A stretch of DNA of 64,000 nucleotides, from contig CM043970.1 of NCBI GenBank assembly GCA_014529385.2, forward strand, positions 63,408,996 through 63,472,995. Reading direction: 5' to 3'. How positions within the stretch are numbered: the first letter of the stretch is position 1; every line of letters begins with the position of its first letter. The notes under the pieces are model-generated. The model searched no databases and was not told the DNA's origin. It was given only the letters and a program-made list of their open reading frames with translations. The translations under genes were made by a program, and so were the position numbers. The stretch is from Adiantum capillus-veneris (taxonomy: Eukaryota > Streptophyta > Polypodiopsida > Polypodiales > Pteridaceae). Shown piece after piece: positions 32,946 through 44,488 of the stretch.

Positions 32946-34829
32946 TGAAGCAAATGTGCCTCCAAAAGTTTGTTGATCATACCAATGCAATTGTGAGGAA
33001 TGATGCACATGCAATGAAGAATTATATGGCTTGTCTAACTATCTTGCAAGTGGCTTGATATTAACCATGCTAAAAGTCTAGTTTGATGGGGCTGTCTGCT
33101 TTGTCTATGCCATTTTTTGCCAAAATACTTAAACTGCTACGTTGGGGGAAAAAACATACCCATGTTGCGTGTTGACTAGTGCTTTAGGTTGAGCCATTAT
33201 CTGATAGTTTATAGTTTAGCTTCTTTTTTATGTGCCATATTAGTATGACAGGCTAGTGATCAACATTGATGGAGTCATGCTGTAAATATCCACTTTCTAG
33301 CAAGACAATTTGAATGATTGGAAGATTCAGACCAATTAAAATTCTGAGTGGAGGTTTGAATACTAAAATAGTTAATAGGAGTTTTGGTTATGACTTGAAA
33401 AGTAACGGTGCTCCAAGGATCCTCTATCCTCTTGACTAAAAAAGAGAGACACTGAGAGGATTCTGCGAGGAAGCGTTCACCAAAACCTTTTGTAGGAACC
33501 AATGGAAAAAAGAACATTGATTATCTTAACAATTTTTTTTTGAATTTTACCAAGTTTTACACTAGAATCCTTCAAATTTAGCCAATTTCCTTCAATGCCA
33601 CCCTCAAAACTAGCCTGGAATTTTTTATTTTGGCCCTTAAAAATACACTTAAGGCTTGTTTTTTAATGAAGTTTTTGTCAATGATAGGGAGGGAAAAATG
33701 ACATGGAAGGGATGATTGGTGTATATATGAACTAATGAGGTGCAATAAATTGCTATCACATTGATGTGGCTAAGAGTAGGAAGGATGCACATGCTCTCAA
33801 GTATAAATGAAAATCAAGAATCAAAGTACTAGACAAGGGAGCACTTACCTGACAAAAAGAAACATAGGATGAATTGAGCATTAAGTAAAGGTCTAGAGCT
33901 CTTATTAGTCTATCGATCTTACTTCATGCTCAAACATGTGAAGCCCAAGCCAAGAAAATCCAAGAGTAGAAGCAGAGGAGATTACAGTTAGATAAATAGA
34001 GATTGAGGCAGAAGATATTATTTTCAAATATTGTGTTGCTTTTTTTAAAAGTAAACTTTGATATTTTGGAATTTAGGAGGTAGTATATCCATTGAAAAAT
34101 CTTTTTGTTGTAGTGCATCCATATATAGCAAAAAATAAATATTATGTTGATGATAAAATTTACTATATTGTATACAAACACTTGCTCGGGTTTGTCTTTG
34201 CTTGGAAAAACTTGCTCGGTGCGTGTTAAGACTCCATTAGGGATTAGATTAAGTCACATCATAGTTCTTACTACATAGAAATATGAGGGATATGTTTGTC
34301 TACCTAAGAGTGGAGAGATGCATACATATGTCCTCTTCATCTTACCATGACACGCCTTGCCCTTGTACTTTTTGATCTGTAGATACGCCACTCATCAGTA
34401 GATGACTTGGTGCTGTCTTGGATGTAAATATGTACGATGTTTGACCACAATATGAGATTGTTAAATTGATCTAGATTGATTAAACTATCAATCAACATTA
34501 CAACAATGTCCAGCACTTGTGCTGAGTGTACCTCACACAAGCTGGGTTGTTCACATGTACGCTCCGATTGTTTACGTGTATTATGTAACACACATAATAG
34601 GGTCCAATTCTTGTGATGAATGTCCTCACACTCCTGGCCTGTTCACCTCTCTCCATATCTCTCTTTGTGTGTTTTCCTCTCTATTGTACAATGTATGGAT
34701 TGCAATCATGCTATATTGTTGTTTGCTATAAATTATGTCAATTGTTTTTGGATTAGGGTCATGACACGATTTTGATAGTTTCCCCTCTCCTCTGACAATG
34801 TTTATGTTTTAAAATTATATCTTGCTGAT
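32946..34829. other. AT-rich intergenic sequence
   Basis: No coding, LTR or TIR structure was recognised on either strand. A run around 33525-33660 resembles the proline/leucine-poor AT-rich filler common between elements. Short frames are scattered and unsupported. Confidence 0.5.
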
Positions 34830-35105
34830 ATGGCGGATACTAAGCCGGTGAAACATCAACAAAAATTCTCCTTCAAAGTGATATTACATCACTTTTATCA
34901 CATGTTAGAGCCTAAGCTTCATCGTTGCCTAAACCCCTCTGCTCCAAAACATTATTACCAGTTCACAGAGGCCTTAGCGAAGTCTATATTTGAGCAACTT
35001 CAGCTTGCATTTATGCCCGCTGCTTTTGACATGTCTCTAGTGACATCAAGTTCTTTATTGAACATGATCAAGCAATCTATTGGACTGATTGCAAAGATTT
35101 TTTAG
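34830..35105 (+). CDS. Hypothetical 91-residue ORF
   Basis: Open frame of 91 codons beginning MADTKPVKHQQKFSFK and ending at a TAG. It is mixed hydrophobic/basic with no signal peptide, membrane segment or known motif that I recognise. Similar composition continues for about 120 bp past the stop, so it may be the remnant of a longer gene. No promoter or splice evidence. It may well be spurious. Confidence 0.2.
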   Translation: MADTKPVKHQQKFSFKVILHHFYHMLEPKLHRCLNPSAPKHYYQFTEALAKSIFEQLQLAFMPAAFDMSLVTSSSLLNMIKQSIGLIAKIF

Positions 35106-35799
35106 GATCTAAAAAATCGTAAAATCGTTACTTTGCCAGGCATAGCTACTTGCATATAACTTGTGCAACATTTGTATTCTGAAAGAGCACCAAGGCGCAC
35201 AAGAGTGGAATCCAGCTCTTTTGATGCGGCTGAAGAGCCAGGAGCTACCATTTGAATAGAGTCTGTTGCTAGTGCCACTCTTGCTCTCGATCAGTCTCAG
35301 CTCCCCCCTATATTGCATCTTTTACCAGAAACTGCAATCTTGGACATCCATACAGGCTCCACAGCTGGGATAAGGGCGATGGACACACGTGAATCATTTA
35401 GGTGTCACACATTCTACATTTAAAGAGCCACTGTATGCGGCAAAGATCTTCAAATTCCACTTGCATGGACCCACAGTGAATCGATAGGTTAAAGGCAAAG
35501 CCACAGTTTTGGACATCGCTCATCGCGGCATTATTTATCCACTTTGCCATGGTTCCCTGCATAGAGCATCCAATGCTCATTTCACATTTTTGGAATGGCG
35601 GCCATGTAGAGTAGTGGATAAAAGAGTGCACTCCAGATGGCAGTAAACCTGCCATTTGCGATTATGTAACCATTGAAGGAAAAATAGAGCTATTCCAAAA
35701 TAAAATCTTACAAATAATAAATGTTCTTCTTCATACCCTAAAGTATCAACATGCGCACGACTATCTCCACAATGACCTTCACTCTCACAACATGATGCT
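35106..35799. other. Unassigned sequence left of gypsy element 2
   Basis: No reading frame with recognisable motifs. Similarity to gypsy element 1 begins only at about 35800, so this is either flank or a diverged part of that element. Confidence 0.4.
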
Positions 35800-36170
35800 T
35801 CACTTTGGATAGAAGGGGATCATGTCATTCTAGATCTGTGTTTTCCTCAGCTGGCACGTGAAACAACTCTGCATCCACTGGCTCATCCCTCAAGGATATT
35901 TTTGAGTAGCCATCAGCACTTCTCGACTGGAAATTAGCACCACAATGGAATTTACCAAGCCTGTGAAATATGCGGAATTCAAACTCATCAGGAACATCAT
36001 TCATCTAATATATTTTCCTTGAATGATAACTCTGCTACTCAAAAATAATAATGCCTGATGATCCACATAAAAATGAAATAGCTTGCCCAATAAATAATGT
36101 CAAAACTTAGTAGCACTAAAAACCATTCCTAAGTCTTCTCTCTTCGTAGTAGTATATCCTTGTTCAGCCT
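35800..36170 (-). mobile_element. Gypsy element 2, left part (interrupted)
   Basis: Closely follows the RNase H / spacer region of gypsy element 1 at about 28010-28320 (shared blocks such as TCCACATAAAAATG and TATATCCTTGTTCAG). It is cut by the Tat-type element at 36170 and resumes at 45967. Coding is destroyed. Confidence 0.75.
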
Positions 36171-37685
36171 TGATAGCGGGAAAAAGAGCAGTGCAATCGG
36201 GTGGCCTCTGTACTCGTGCACACTCCACAAACCACGCCTCATGCAAACAAGCAAAGAACAAAACAAAGGGGGCACCACCCTAAATTAAGAGGTTTAGGGA
36301 CCTCACACATAGTGCACATAGGCAAGTGAGACTTCTGGCATTATGATGGCATCAAAACATATGGCAAAACACATAGAAACAAAGCTTAGGGACCTTATGT
36401 AGCATATATATACACAAGAAATCAGCTTAACAATACAACGGCATCTGATCATACATAACAAGGATATAGAGAAGCAAGCCAAGGATGGCATAATCCCTTG
36501 TCAAAAAACAATCAACCCAGCAAGTAGGTATGATCCTACTAGCAACACATTAATAACTTAGAGAATGATGGCGAGGATTGTGGCCATGGAGCATGAGAGA
36601 AGACTCCTTATTTAGGTTTTAGGGCTAGTAATGTAGCATACTAGAGGGAGAGAGAGAGAGGGAGAGAGAGTAGAGCTCCATCCATAGCTCCTCGTTGTGA
36701 GCAATGTCGTCATAGCTTCATTGCTTGGTGAAGTGGGTGAAGTGTTGGTTTTGAGTGAGAGAAGGCCTCCTTATATAGGTTTCTGAGAGGGTTTAGGATT
36801 AGGGATAAACATGCTTAAATCGGCTGATTGGGGTTACTTTTTGCTTAGGGTGGTCAACAGATTGAGGTCACCTGATATGTCACCATCAAGATATTCTCTA
36901 GAGTGATGTGAGAGGGGAGGGTAAATGCTGATTTTTCTGATTGTGACACATGGGGATAAGGCCTTGACCAGCATTTAAGAGCAGGTAAGGTGGCTGTTGA
37001 AACTGGAGGTTCTGCACATGTCAGGGGGGGACCTGCTGGGTCCTCCTGAATATCAAATTCTCAAAAAATCCTCAACCATGGCTTCTTTTGACATGTGTTC
37101 TTTGAAAAAATCAGCATGTCTCTTTTCAACTCAAAAGTCTTTATCCCTGTTGACTCACCTTTACCATAAGATTTTCTCCTTTTCTCCTCCTGTAACTGCA
37201 TTGTTGATGCCCAATCACTGCTTCTAGTAACAGTGAACTGTTACCTACCAAATACTTATGGTGCAGTAAAAAATATTTACCATGGGTAAAAAAAGTTATT
37301 GTAGGTAAAAAGTGATTTGTATTTACCATGTAGGTGAAAAATATTTACTGTAGGTAAAAACTATTTACTGTGGTAAAAAATATTTACTGTCGGTAAAAAA
37401 GTGAAAACGGAGTATGCTGTGCTGTGAGTCCACACGAACATCCTCGTGTAAATTTCACTAGAAATTCACACTTAGAATGGGCTATTCTGTAAGATATAGG
37501 TTGTAGGCATGCATAAGAGCTCGTTCCCATGTATCTTCTGTCCATGGCACTTTTTACTCTTTGGTGCTTGTGAAGTAGATTTTTCTTCTCTTTCGAGATC
37601 CCTTGGACTAGAGTATCCTCATCTCCCCAACAAATGATTGTGCCTTTATTGCATCTTCAGAAGGGGTCCTAAAAACCATGCATCA
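36171..37685 (-). repeat. 3' LTR of the Tat element
   Basis: 1515 bp, TG...CA. A minus-strand TATA motif (CTATATAAGG) lies at about 36770-36778. Contains a local expansion of an 18-19 bp unit (ATTTACTGTAGGTAAAAA) at about 37280-37400 that is shorter in the 5' LTR, explaining the length difference. Confidence 0.9.
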
Positions 37686-37690
37686 TATAG

Positions 37691-37701
37691 CCCTCCCCCT
37701 C
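37691..37701 (-). other. Polypurine tract of the Tat element
   Basis: Minus strand reads GAGGGGGAGGG a few bases before the 3' LTR start. Confidence 0.7.
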
Positions 37702-37908
37702 AAGCTAGAGGTATTTGATTCCTCTAGCTGTAGGTTGTGCTACAATAGGGTTCTCTTGAATACTTACCCACCTGGTACCAATTGAATTTGCCATGTTACT
37801 GCTTTTTTGGCTGATGCACCCTGTTTAGTCCTTTCTGATGAATAATTGTATCCATCCATGACTAACAGCTGGTCTCCTAGACCCTTGAAAGCCATACCCC
37901 ATCCATTG

Positions 37909-40900
37909 TCAATATCCGCTTTCACTGGTAGCATTCTCTTTTTTTTCTTTTTTTCTTCTCTTTTTTTCCTTTTTTCTTCTCTTTTTTCCTTTTTTTTTCT
38001 TTTCTTTTTTTTTGAAACAACTATGTACATGATTGTTACCTAAGCTGGAGCTCGAATATGATGAGCTCTCCTCTGAACCATCCTTAGCATTGATTTCACC
38101 AGCATATGGCTGTGAAAGACGACATTGGTAGGCCTTCAATCGCCAACCATTTACCGGGGTCTGATGTACCTTACCATCTAGGTCACCTAGTTGGTAACTA
38201 CCATTTGAGAACCTCTGTATCACTACAAAAGGGCCTTCCCACTTAAGCAAGAACTTACCATCCTTCCTACGATCAAAGCGATTGTCGTATCTGAGCACTA
38301 AAGAACCTTCCTTGATAAGTTTCTTGACAAGGTTGCGATTGAACTTCTTTCGTTTCTTCTCTGCGTGGGCTGCATAGTACTTCACTGCTGACTCTCGATC
38401 TAGCCCTAACCTCTCCAAATCGATGATTCTTCCTTCCACCTACTTCTCTTGACTATCCTCTTGATGTGATTTTAGAACTCGGAGGCTCACTAGCTCCACT
38501 TCTATAGGCAATAGTGCCTCTTGCCCGTAAACCAAGTGAAAAGGTGTGTACCCCAAGGATGTTTTAAAGGATGTTCTGTAGGCCCAAAGTGCTGCATCTA
38601 GGTGTTTGTCCCATGCCTAAGGATGTAAATGCACTTGCTTAGTGATGATTTTACATATAAGACCATTTACCTTTTCCACAAGACCATTGCACTGAGGGTA
38701 GTATGGTGTAGAGTGCCTGCGCTTGATTTTTTACTTGCTCATCAATTGCCCGACTAAATCAGCTCAAAATCCCGGTCCCTTATCCGAGAGAATCTCCAAA
38801 GGTGTGCCAAAACGGCAACAAAGGCATTCAAAAATGAAATCACTCACGTCCTTGGCTGTGATGCGCTTTGTGGGATGAGCTTCTGCCCATCTGGTCATGT
38901 ACTCCACCCCCATAATGATGTATTCCTTCCCTGATTGAGTGCAAGGTAGTGGCCCTATTGCATCTATCCCCCATTTTTCAAATGGCCCATAGGTTTTGAT
39001 TGGATGCTGATTTTCATGGGTAAGACACCTTGGTCCAGCTTTTTGGCAAACCTCACATGTGCGGCACCAATGTTGTACATCTCGATGGAGGCTTGGCCAC
39101 GTGAATCCTGCTTGTAAAATCTTTCTGCTAGTAATCTCTTGTGAAAAGTGGCCACCACACACACCTTCATGACAACTAAACAAAATATCCTTTATCTCTT
39201 GGGATGCAGGAACTCTCCTTAAGACAGCATCTTTCCCTCTACAATACAAGTCCTCATTCACTAAGCTATAGCTGGTAGCTTTTTTTGCCAACCACCTACG
39301 TTCACTTTTACTCATACCAGAGGGTGCTTCACAATGCTCAAGAAAGTAAAGTAAATCATGCAGCTCCTCCTTTCCCTGGTATAAAGGACTTTTCACAAGG
39401 ATAGCACCTACTATGAGAGTTTGTAGTTCTTCACCTGCTAAGGCATCTGCTTCTCGATTTTGATCTCTAGGTACAAAGTGCACTCGAACTTCTTTAAAAC
39501 CCTTCAACAAGGCCTTTGCTTCCCTCATCTTAACAGACAATTTGTCATTTTTACAGGCCCATACACCAACCATTTGCTTAACAATCAACATGGAGTCACC
39601 AAAAACATTTAGCTTTGTGATGCCCTGAGAAAGACAACATTGCAACCCTAAAACAAGGGCATGGTACTTTGCCTCATTGTTAGAATGAACCTCTTTTAGA
39701 TGAAACCCTTTTGCAAAGATCTTCTCCTTCTCTGGACCTAATATTACTATGCCTGTTGATGCCTTGTCTTTGGTCCTCTTGTAAGACCCATCAAAATACA
39801 GACTGTGTGCTCCCAGTAGAACTTCAGGCTCCGGGATAGGCGGTACCTTACTAGGTGCCTCTTTCTTGGCCTTCTCATAACACCTTTGTGTGAGGACATC
39901 TGCCAAACAAGCACGGGTGGAATCCTCTACTTGTAGTGTGTAGTCAAACTCTTGAAGCTGCACCACCCACTTTGCTATTCTTTGAGACAATTCCATGTGT
40001 TGTAGGGCATATGGAAAAACCTCCTCAGTTGTGATCACCACAAATTGTCTCGGAAGTAAGTAAGCCCGAAACTTCTCCACTGCAAACTTAAGAGCTAGCA
40101 CCAATTGCTCAGTTGCGCTGAAACCCTTTTCAGCAGCTGTCATCACTCTACCAGAGAAGTAGACTGGTCTCATGAGAGATGTCTTTGGGTCTTTTTGCAT
40201 CAAGACAGCTCCTAGAGCTTCTGGACCTACACTAGGATTTACATAGAATAATTCACCCCATGTGGGTTGTAGGACGACAGGCAATGAGCTCAAAATGGTT
40301 TTAACTTCTTGAAAGCACCTTTCACCCTCCTCACTCCATGTCAATGTAGTGTGTTTAGTGAGCTGCTGCAAAGGATAGATTGCCTGAGAAAGGAGATGTA
40401 TGAATCGTCCCATGTAGCGAACCTTTTGAATGAAGGAGACTAGTTGCTTCACGTTTGAAGGAGTAGGTAAAGCTAACAATGTCTTTACCTTTTCAGGGTC
40501 AGCCTCAATACCATCTTGAGACACAACATGGCCTAGTAGAGTGACCTTGCTCTCACCTGTGTGGCACTCGTCTTTATTCAATTGCCCACCCAATTGGGCC
40601 AGACGGGTGAAACCTTCATCAACCTTGGACAGATGTACTTCCCTAGAGCTGTAAATGCAAAAATCATCAATGAAGACTCGTATGGACTTACCAAAGTAAG
40701 GTTGAAACACCAAGTTCATAAACCTCTGGAAAGTAGCTGGGGCATTAGTTAAACCAAAAGGCATAACTCTATAAGCAAAACACCCCCAAGGTGTTATGAA
40801 GGTAGTCTTTCTTTGGTCTTCATCTGCAATTCTGATTTGGAAGTAGCCTGAGTACCCATCACACACTGTGTACCTTTCATGACCAGCCACTTCATTTAGT

Positions 40901-41877
40901 ATTTCATCTTGAAAAGGCAAAGGAAAATGGTCCCTTTTTGTGGCTGCGTTTAGAGGCTTGTAATCCACACATACCCTCCACTTCCCATTTTTCTTTGGTG
41001 CTACCACAACTGGAGACACCCACTCAGAATATTCCATTGGGTAGATAAATCCTGCCTTGAGTAATCTTTTTACTTCTTTTAAGAGTGCATCTTGTAGCAC
41101 TAGCCCTAATCTCCTTAGCCTTTGCACCACTGGTTTGGCACCTTCCTTTAATTGGATACGGTGTTGGGTTACCGTCACTCCTTTAATGTGCTCGTAATCA
41201 GTTATAAAGAGGCCAGCATGCTTCTTTAGTACCTGCAAATAGGGTTCTCTCTCTTCTTCTAGTAGGTCCTTAGCTAGCATCTCCTCTAAGCATGTGGCTT
41301 CTTCCTTGTTTAGAGAGTCTTGACCACCTTCTCCTTCTGGGTTTTGCAGTATTATACCCATGACTTCCAAAGAGCTAGCATCCTCCTCAGATGACTCATC
41401 CTCAGATGAAGAGCAGCTGCTTGTGCTCCATTCATCCATAGAAGTCTCCATCTCTAGGTCTTGTTGTCTACCCTGCTTCATGTCATACACAATTTTTTGT
41501 TGCTTGCCACCTACCTTATGATTTGGTCGCAACTCAAGGGAACATGTCTCCCAATCTTGCCTAGCTTTCATAGCCATAAGCCAAGGTCTTCCAAGGATTA
41601 GCGGATAGCCCTCCCCCTTAGTTGGGATCACATAAGCATCAATTGAGATTGCCACACCAAAAGCTGAAACCTTCACTCCATTAACCTTTCCCACACAAGC
41701 CACCCTTACATTATTTGCCATCTTAGCTTGTAAGGAAGTTTGCTCGTTTACTTCCAAACCCAACCTGTGCATTAATTTCTCTGTCATAACACAAATCTCG
41801 GCTCCACCATCTACGTACACATTGGAGACTCGCTGACTCTTAATCTCTGCATCAATGACTGGCACGATATCCTTCAT
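37909..41877 (-). pseudogene. pol: Tat Pol: protease, RT, two RNase H domains, integrase
   Basis: Polyprotein read from 41877 to 37909 in one frame; 1037 codons are open before the first stop (38764). Protease motif VYVDGGAE at residues 20-27; RT about 250-470 with catalytic box FIDDF (402-406); Ty3-type RNase H about 530-670, whose first Asp position reads YVNPS; second, archaeal-type RNase H about 690-820 with all acidic residues present (D696 in FDGS, E735 in NNEAKY, D761 in GDSM, D811 in READAL); integrase from about 895 with H903, H910, C941, C944, D972 and D1032. The rest of integrase follows in the same frame (HSTPYYPQCNGLVEKVNG, then KWEGPFVVIQRFSNGSYQL) but carries stops at 38764, 38731, 38617 and 38440 (lowest coordinate of each), every one explicable as CGA, CAA or CAG hit by C-to-T. 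The upstream frame stays open before the ATG, so frameshift entry from gag is possible. Confidence 0.9.
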
Positions 41878-43130
41878 GCCTCTTGCACTAATAGACCCAA
41901 CTGACTTTGCCTTAGCCCTCCTGGTGCGGACCAGTCTTCTACTCCTATGTGCCTCCTTGACCTACTCTTCCTTTTCTTGTCTCCTATCACTTGGGAGGAA
42001 CCCTCATTCCCTTTATCCGGCTCTGAAGCTTCCATTTCATCAGTTCTTTGTCTCCTAACTCTCTTTATTGGCATGGCAACAGCTTCCTCCATTTTTTCTT
42101 TCCCTTTATCCTTACCATTGTCAAGACTTATGACAGAGACAGCCCTGTCCTCCCCTCCCGATGGTAGTGGAGGGATCTCTGCTGGTGCTTGTGGTGGTGG
42201 AGGAGGGGGTCTCAATATTTGGATTGGTGGATCCATGTGTGCATTTTGTCCATTTAGTGGCCTAGCTCGAGGAGGAGTGACTTGCTGGCGAGGAGGCCGT
42301 CTTTGATTACCATTTCCTTGATAGCGTCATGGATGGGGGCAATAATACATGCCGTGACCTACCTCTCCACAGTTGTAGCAAATGTACTCACGTGCTTGCC
42401 TTTGTCCTTCTTGTCTATTTCGTTCATTTCCTGGCTGGGGAGCCCTTACACCTTGAACCAGATTGATGGACAGGCTCTCTAGTTGATTGGTGATTTGTTG
42501 AAGTAATTCTTGTTGAGAGGACTCTTGGTCTGTTGCTCTTGTCCCTGCTACTACCCTTGCGGTAGGTTGAGCTAGCGGTGGAGGCTCCATTCCCCCTTGT
42601 AGTTGAGCTTGGAATTTTAACTTCCTATCCTTCTCCCTTGCATAAGTCATAGCTTTATCAAAGGTATCTGGGAATTTACCTTTTACCTTTTCTCGAAGGA
42701 TGGGGTAAAGCCCTGCCAGGAAACAGTCCTTCTTTAGGCATTTTGGCGCCCTTTCTCCTTCACCTAGTGATGCACACCATTTCTCCCACAGGTTGGAAAA
42801 CTTTCCTTCATAGCTTCTATAGTCATTGGGTGATGTTTGGCGTAGCTCTAAGAGCTGTCTCCATATCTCCTCTGGAGGCTCATGGTGGCGAAATTCTTCG
42901 ATGAAGGCCATCTTTAAGGACTCCCAGTCTCTTCTTTCTTCAGGTGCCAAAGTTTGATACCATAATTTTGCACCTTCTCTCAAGACCAAAGGAAAGGCCC
43001 TTAACTTAGTAGCTTCGTCATCCCTTCCCGATACAAGAAAGGCCATTTCCAAATTATCCAAAAAGTCTGGAGCAACCTCCCCAGGCTTACCATAAAAATT
43101 AGGGAAGGCCATAAGTGAGAGAGTAAACAA
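41874..43130 (-). pseudogene. gag: Tat Gag with in-frame stop and Pro-rich extension
   Basis: Capsid/nucleocapsid protein. The first part (43130-42327) has the retrotransposon-gag domain (FPNFYGKPGEVAPDFLDNLE, LWYQTL, FIEEFRHH, LLELRQTSPNDYRSYEGKF) and a CCHC zinc knuckle CYNCGEVGHGMYYC. A TGA at 42327-42329 ends it; the same frame then reopens (42236-41874) with a Pro-rich run and basic SKKRK-like stretches. The final TGA overlaps the Pol ATG as ATGA at 41874-41877, with Pol in another frame. The TGA could be a CGA-to-TGA mutation or a read-through site; one copy cannot tell. The first Met at 43130 is a few residues upstream of the conserved MAFPNFYG start, either may be used. Confidence 0.8.
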
Positions 43131-43203
43131 TTACACAAACAGCTCCAATTTATTTTAAAATAGAGTATGGTAATTACAATTTGGAGCTTTAGCACAACTT
43201 AGC

Positions 43204-44234
43204 TCAAAATAGGATGAAGATCGACACATCAAAGGAATGGTAATAGTCTAGTAAGGGTAGAATGACAAGATGAGGAGAGCGCAAGATTTCCCCAAGTCTC
43301 TTGGCTCCAAACAATAGGGCTATTCTTTGCTGATAAAAGATTTTTCTATCAATACAAATATTCACACGGATATGACGCACAAAATGGAAAGGAAACATGT
43401 GGGGATCATCATTCTCATTATTGGCATCCATACTTACACACAAGAGCCTAGCTTATTTGCACCACCTTGGGACCAATGAGCCTGATCAGCCACAGAAGGT
43501 CAGCACCTCGGATCACTTCGACTCTTCCTGATGCATCTGTGAAGACGTAAAGCGTGATGGCAACACTTTGTACAATGCTGAGCCTTTTAGCAAGCAACAA
43601 TTGGATGCTATTACCATAATCAGCATGGCGAATGAAAGTGACACCATTAATGTGCAGCACATCATCAACTAAGATAGTTTCCTTAGATTGAGATAACTTC
43701 TTGAAAATTAGCAGCAAAGGTAGGGCAGGGAGGCTTTTCACCCGGTCTCCAAAGCACTTTGGACAATATCCAAAGTGATCTTCACGCGGACAGGAGGTTG
43801 GCTTTGGATTGGTGGTGTCTGGATTCACAAAGTGCACTGGGAGCACTCGCAGACGGGCGGCAATCTTGTAGGCAAGCCTTCGCCTCTTTGCTTCAGGAGG
43901 ATTTAGGGGTGAGAGTCGTGGTTGCAAGTTGGAGGTTGAAGTTGGTTGCTCACTAGCCTTTTTCTTGCCTGTAGTGGTCATGTAATCCCTTATTAATGAG
44001 ATTAAGCCAAATGTTACCTTACGCTTGAGCACGCGCTGCGGCCTTGGGCCACTCAGGTGTAGAGGTGATCTTCCTCCTCTTAGTCGGCTCCTCAGGAAAG
44101 AGAGGTCTGGTGATGCTTTCTCTTCCCTTAATGTGTGTCACAGTACCTTCGTGTATGTTGATGTAGAATATTTCAAGCTCGTGTGCGTTGGAGGTTTCTG
44201 GAGCACTCATAGGTTGAGAGGAGAGGTATATCAA
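43204..44234 (-). pseudogene. ORF(s) upstream of gag in the Tat element
   Basis: Sense-strand coding stretch between the 5' LTR and gag: segments 44019-44234, 43448-44032 (194 codons) and 43204-43443. The longest contains basic regions (EAKRRRLAYKIAARLRV), a CxxC pair (FGYCPKCFGD) and a globular-looking C-terminal half ending LLWLIRLIGPKVVQIS. I do not recognise its domain. An ORF in this place, before gag, is a hallmark of Ogre-like members of the Tat lineage, whose product is also of unknown function. The segments overlap in different frames, so either frameshifts have occurred or introns are present. Confidence 0.55.
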
Positions 44235-44470
44235 GCTCTTCTTCTTACTCTCCTTCGTTGGCGACGATCACGAACAAGGCATGTAGAAGAACTTACTTCT
44301 TAAATTTCAATGACACTGCAACCTGGTAACAAGACCTCGATGAAAACTTTTAAGGCCTCTAAAGCCTCCTCCTCTTCTGTTCTCCAATTTGCAAACTCCT
44401 CACGCCATTCATCCATGCTGTAGATTGCACATCTTCATTGCTTGTGGACTGAAGGTCTGTGTAGCCCTCC

Positions 44471-44485
44471 TCCGTGGGGGCACCA
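44471..44485 (-). other. Putative primer binding site of the Tat element
   Basis: Minus strand TGGTGCCCCCACGGA starts three bases inside the 5' LTR. It begins with the TGG complementary to a tRNA CCA end. The tRNA was not identified. Confidence 0.55.
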
Positions 44486-44488
44486 AAA

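Noticed and set aside
37909-38043. Lys/Glu-rich C-terminal tail after the Tat integrase
   Set aside because: Produced by a polypyrimidine/polypurine run (37939-38015) and probably not part of the natural protein end.
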